This document shows, in pieces, positions 5,428 through 7,143 of a stretch of 7,143 bases of DNA. The DNA lies in assembly GCA_007136035.1 (NCBI GenBank), contig SLHS01000079.1:1-7143 (forward strand), given 5' to 3'. Made by a program: the position numbers and the translations under genes. Numbering within the stretch: position 1 is the first letter of the stretch; each line of letters opens with the position of its first letter. Source of the stretch: Patescibacteria group bacterium. GTDB taxonomy: Bacteria; Patescibacteriota; Dojkabacteria; SC72; T1SED10-24. The notes under the pieces are model-generated. The model saw only the letters and a program-made list of their open reading frames with translations. It was not told where the DNA came from and did not search any database.

Positions 5428-7143
5428 ATGCAAAACAAAAATTTCAATCTAAAAACTACATATAGTCCATCCCCAGATCAGAAGAAGGCGATCGATTCCT
5501 TAGTGGAAAAGACTAATAAGGGATTTCGTGATCAAGTATTAGAAGGAGTAACAGGCTCTGGAAAAACCTTTGTCATGGCAAATGTAATACAAAAGGTTCA
5601 GAAACCAACATTAATACTCTCTCATAACAAGACACTAGCTGCTCAACTATTTGAAGAATTTAAAGAATATTTCCCTGAAAATGCGGTGAAATATTTTGTC
5701 TCTTACTACGACTACTATCAACCAGAGGCATACTTACCCTCAAAGGATATTTATATCGAGAAAGAATCCGATATTAACAAGCAGATTGAACTTTTTAGAT
5801 TATCTGCTATGAATGCTGTATTAACAAGAAATGATGTCATAGTCATTGCTTCTGTATCATGTATTTACAACATCGGAGATCCTAATAACTATCGTAAAAA
5901 GTCTATGATAATGAAATTAGGTGATTCTTTCCCAATTTCTTCACTTTCTAGAGAATTAACTTTCATGCAATATGAGAGGGACAAAACAGACTTTGAACCA
6001 GGAACATTTAGAATTAAGGGTGATGTTGTAGATATATTTGTACCATATGAAGAATACCCTGTTCGTTTAGAATTTTTTGGAGAAGAAGTTGAAAGGATAG
6101 GTTATGTTGATAAATTGACGGGACAGAGGATTAAAGATTTAAACGAAATTGAGATTTTCCCTTCAAAGGCTTTTGTTTTTGATCCAGAGGTAATAAATAA
6201 AGCTACAAAACAAATAGAGCAAGATTTGGGAAAAAGGATAAAACGTCTTAAAAAGGAAGGGAAAGATTTAGAAGCAAAGAGATTAGAACAAAAAACGAAA
6301 TATGATATAGAGATGATTCGTGAAGTTGGTTACTGTAAAGGTATGGAAAATTACTCCATATATTTCGAAAATAGAGAGCATGGAGCACCTCCTTTTACTT
6401 TAATGGACTACTTCTCTAGTGATTATCTTTTTTTTGTAGATGAATCTCACATTACTATTCCACAAGTTAATGGGATGTCTGGAGGAGATAAATCAAGAAA
6501 AGATATTTTAATCGAATATGGTTTTAGGTTACCTTCAGCAAGAGATAATCGACCATTAAATTTTGATGAATTTTTCCAAAAAAGAGGAAAAACAATATAT
6601 TACAGTGCAACACCAGATGATTGGGAAGTGGGTATAAGTAGGGGCAAAGTTACTGAACTTCTTACTAGACCTACAGGACTTTTAGATCCAGAACTTTCTG
6701 TACGTCCAACAGAAAATCAAATTGATGATTTAATTAATGAGATTAATGAAACTGTGCAGAAAAAGCAAAGAGTATTAGTTACCACATTAACTAAGAAAAT
6801 GGCTGAAGATTTAACAACATATCTTAAAGATTTAGACATAAAAGTACAATATCTTCACTCCGATATTGATACAGTTGAGAGGGTTGATATACTTCGTGAT
6901 TTGAGACTTGGTGAATATGATGTTGTTGTGGGTATAAATCTGCTTCGAGAAGGCCTTGATCTGCCTGAAGTTTCATTAGTCGCTATTTTAGATGCTGACA
7001 AGGAAGGGTTTTTGAGATCTAAAACCAGTCTCATACAAACTATAGGGAGAGCTGCAAGGCACCTAGAAGGCAGAGTTATACTTTATGCTGATAATATGAC
7101 TGAAAGTATGAAATATGCAATATCAGAGACAGAAAGAAGAAGA
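5428..7143 (+). CDS. uvrB: UvrABC system protein B (partial, C-terminus beyond the window)
   Basis: UvrB is the helicase-like core of nucleotide excision repair: UvrA loads it, it verifies the lesion, and it recruits UvrC for incision. The 572 visible residues show Walker A GVTGSGKT (40-47) and the damage-probing beta-hairpin region YYDYYQPEAYLP (93-104). They also show the DESH box (338-341), SATPDDWE (393-400), GINLLREGLDLPE (502-514) and motif VI QTIGRAAR (537-544). The frame is open to the last base. The C-terminal UVR domain, which contacts UvrC, would lie in the missing part of about 100 residues (family about 660-680). The start is certain: a TAA stands in frame at 5404-5406 and the N-terminus (FNLKTTYSPSPDQKKAI) fits the family. 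Its transcript appears leaderless. The gene is divergent from the mutL operon. Confidence 0.97.
   Translation, partial: MQNKNFNLKTTYSPSPDQKKAIDSLVEKTNKGFRDQVLEGVTGSGKTFVMANVIQKVQKPTLILSHNKTLAAQLFEEFKEYFPENAVKYFVSYYDYYQPEAYLPSKDIYIEKESDINKQIELFRLSAMNAVLTRNDVIVIASVSCIYNIGDPNNYRKKSMIMKLGDSFPISSLSRELTFMQYERDKTDFEPGTFRIKGDVVDIFVPYEEYPVRLEFFGEEVERIGYVDKLTGQRIKDLNEIEIFPSKAFVFDPEVINKATKQIEQDLGKRIKRLKKEGKDLEAKRLEQKTKYDIEMIREVGYCKGMENYSIYFENREHGAPPFTLMDYFSSDYLFFVDESHITIPQVNGMSGGDKSRKDILIEYGFRLPSARDNRPLNFDEFFQKRGKTIYYSATPDDWEVGISRGKVTELLTRPTGLLDPELSVRPTENQIDDLINEINETVQKKQRVLVTTLTKKMAEDLTTYLKDLDIKVQYLHSDIDTVERVDILRDLRLGEYDVVVGINLLREGLDLPEVSLVAILDADKEGFLRSKTSLIQTIGRAARHLEGRVILYADNMTESMKYAISETERRR

Noticed and set aside
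1..7143. Alternative genetic code with TGA as an amino acid
   Set aside because: Conserved proteins (UvrB, MutL, YibE/F, RNHCP) contain no in-frame TGA, and mutL ends with TGA at the expected place.
1..7143. tRNA, rRNA, CRISPR array, insertion sequence or attachment site
   Set aside because: No cloverleaf, rRNA-like stretch, spaced repeats, transposase or terminal inverted repeats were seen; nearly all bases are in protein genes.

Overview
The window is AT-rich (roughly 30% G+C by eye) and very gene-dense: genes abut or overlap, and no gap exceeds about 100 bases. All three stop codons are used as stops (TGA ends mutL, TAG ends two genes, TAA the rest), so the standard bacterial code applies. 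No start codon has a convincing Shine-Dalgarno sequence. Compactness, low G+C, small orphan proteins, a YibE/F protein and an RNHCP protein together suggest a small-genome bacterium of the Candidate Phyla Radiation (Patescibacteria) type. That placement is inferred from general character, not from a phylogenetic marker comparison.

Layout. Bases 2-73 are the last codons of a plus-strand gene that begins outside the window. A promoter region containing a repeated TACTTAATT-N5-ATAAT module leads into an unrecognised soluble 230-residue protein (114-806). Its end overlaps, convergently, a small zinc-ribbon RNHCP-domain protein on the minus strand (790-1173). A 41-base divergent gap separates that gene from a plus-strand YibE/F-family membrane protein (1215-2324), which ends 4 bases from the convergent mutL.

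The right half is organised around DNA repair. On the minus strand a strong consensus promoter (TTGAAA, 17 bases, TATAAT) drives three small overlapping genes, here called A (4875-5333), B (4514-4903) and C (4089-4514), followed after 32 bases by mutL (2329-4056). MutL is the endonuclease type, with metal-binding motifs and a probable beta-clamp-binding motif. Divergently, on the plus strand, uvrB (5428 to the window end) is recognisable through all helicase motifs but is cut off before its C-terminal UVR domain. I do not recognise A, B or C, but they share a 16-residue block and look like a diverged tandem family of small helical proteins. They are the best candidate for something undescribed here.

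Regulation. The likely -10 elements of uvrB, mutL and, less securely, yibE/F sit 6-7 bases before the ATG, which would give leaderless mRNAs beginning at or within one base of the start codon. The promoters of uvrB and the A-B-C operon lie back to back with abutting -35 positions, so the nucleotide-excision-repair gene and the mismatch-repair operon share one 94-base control region.
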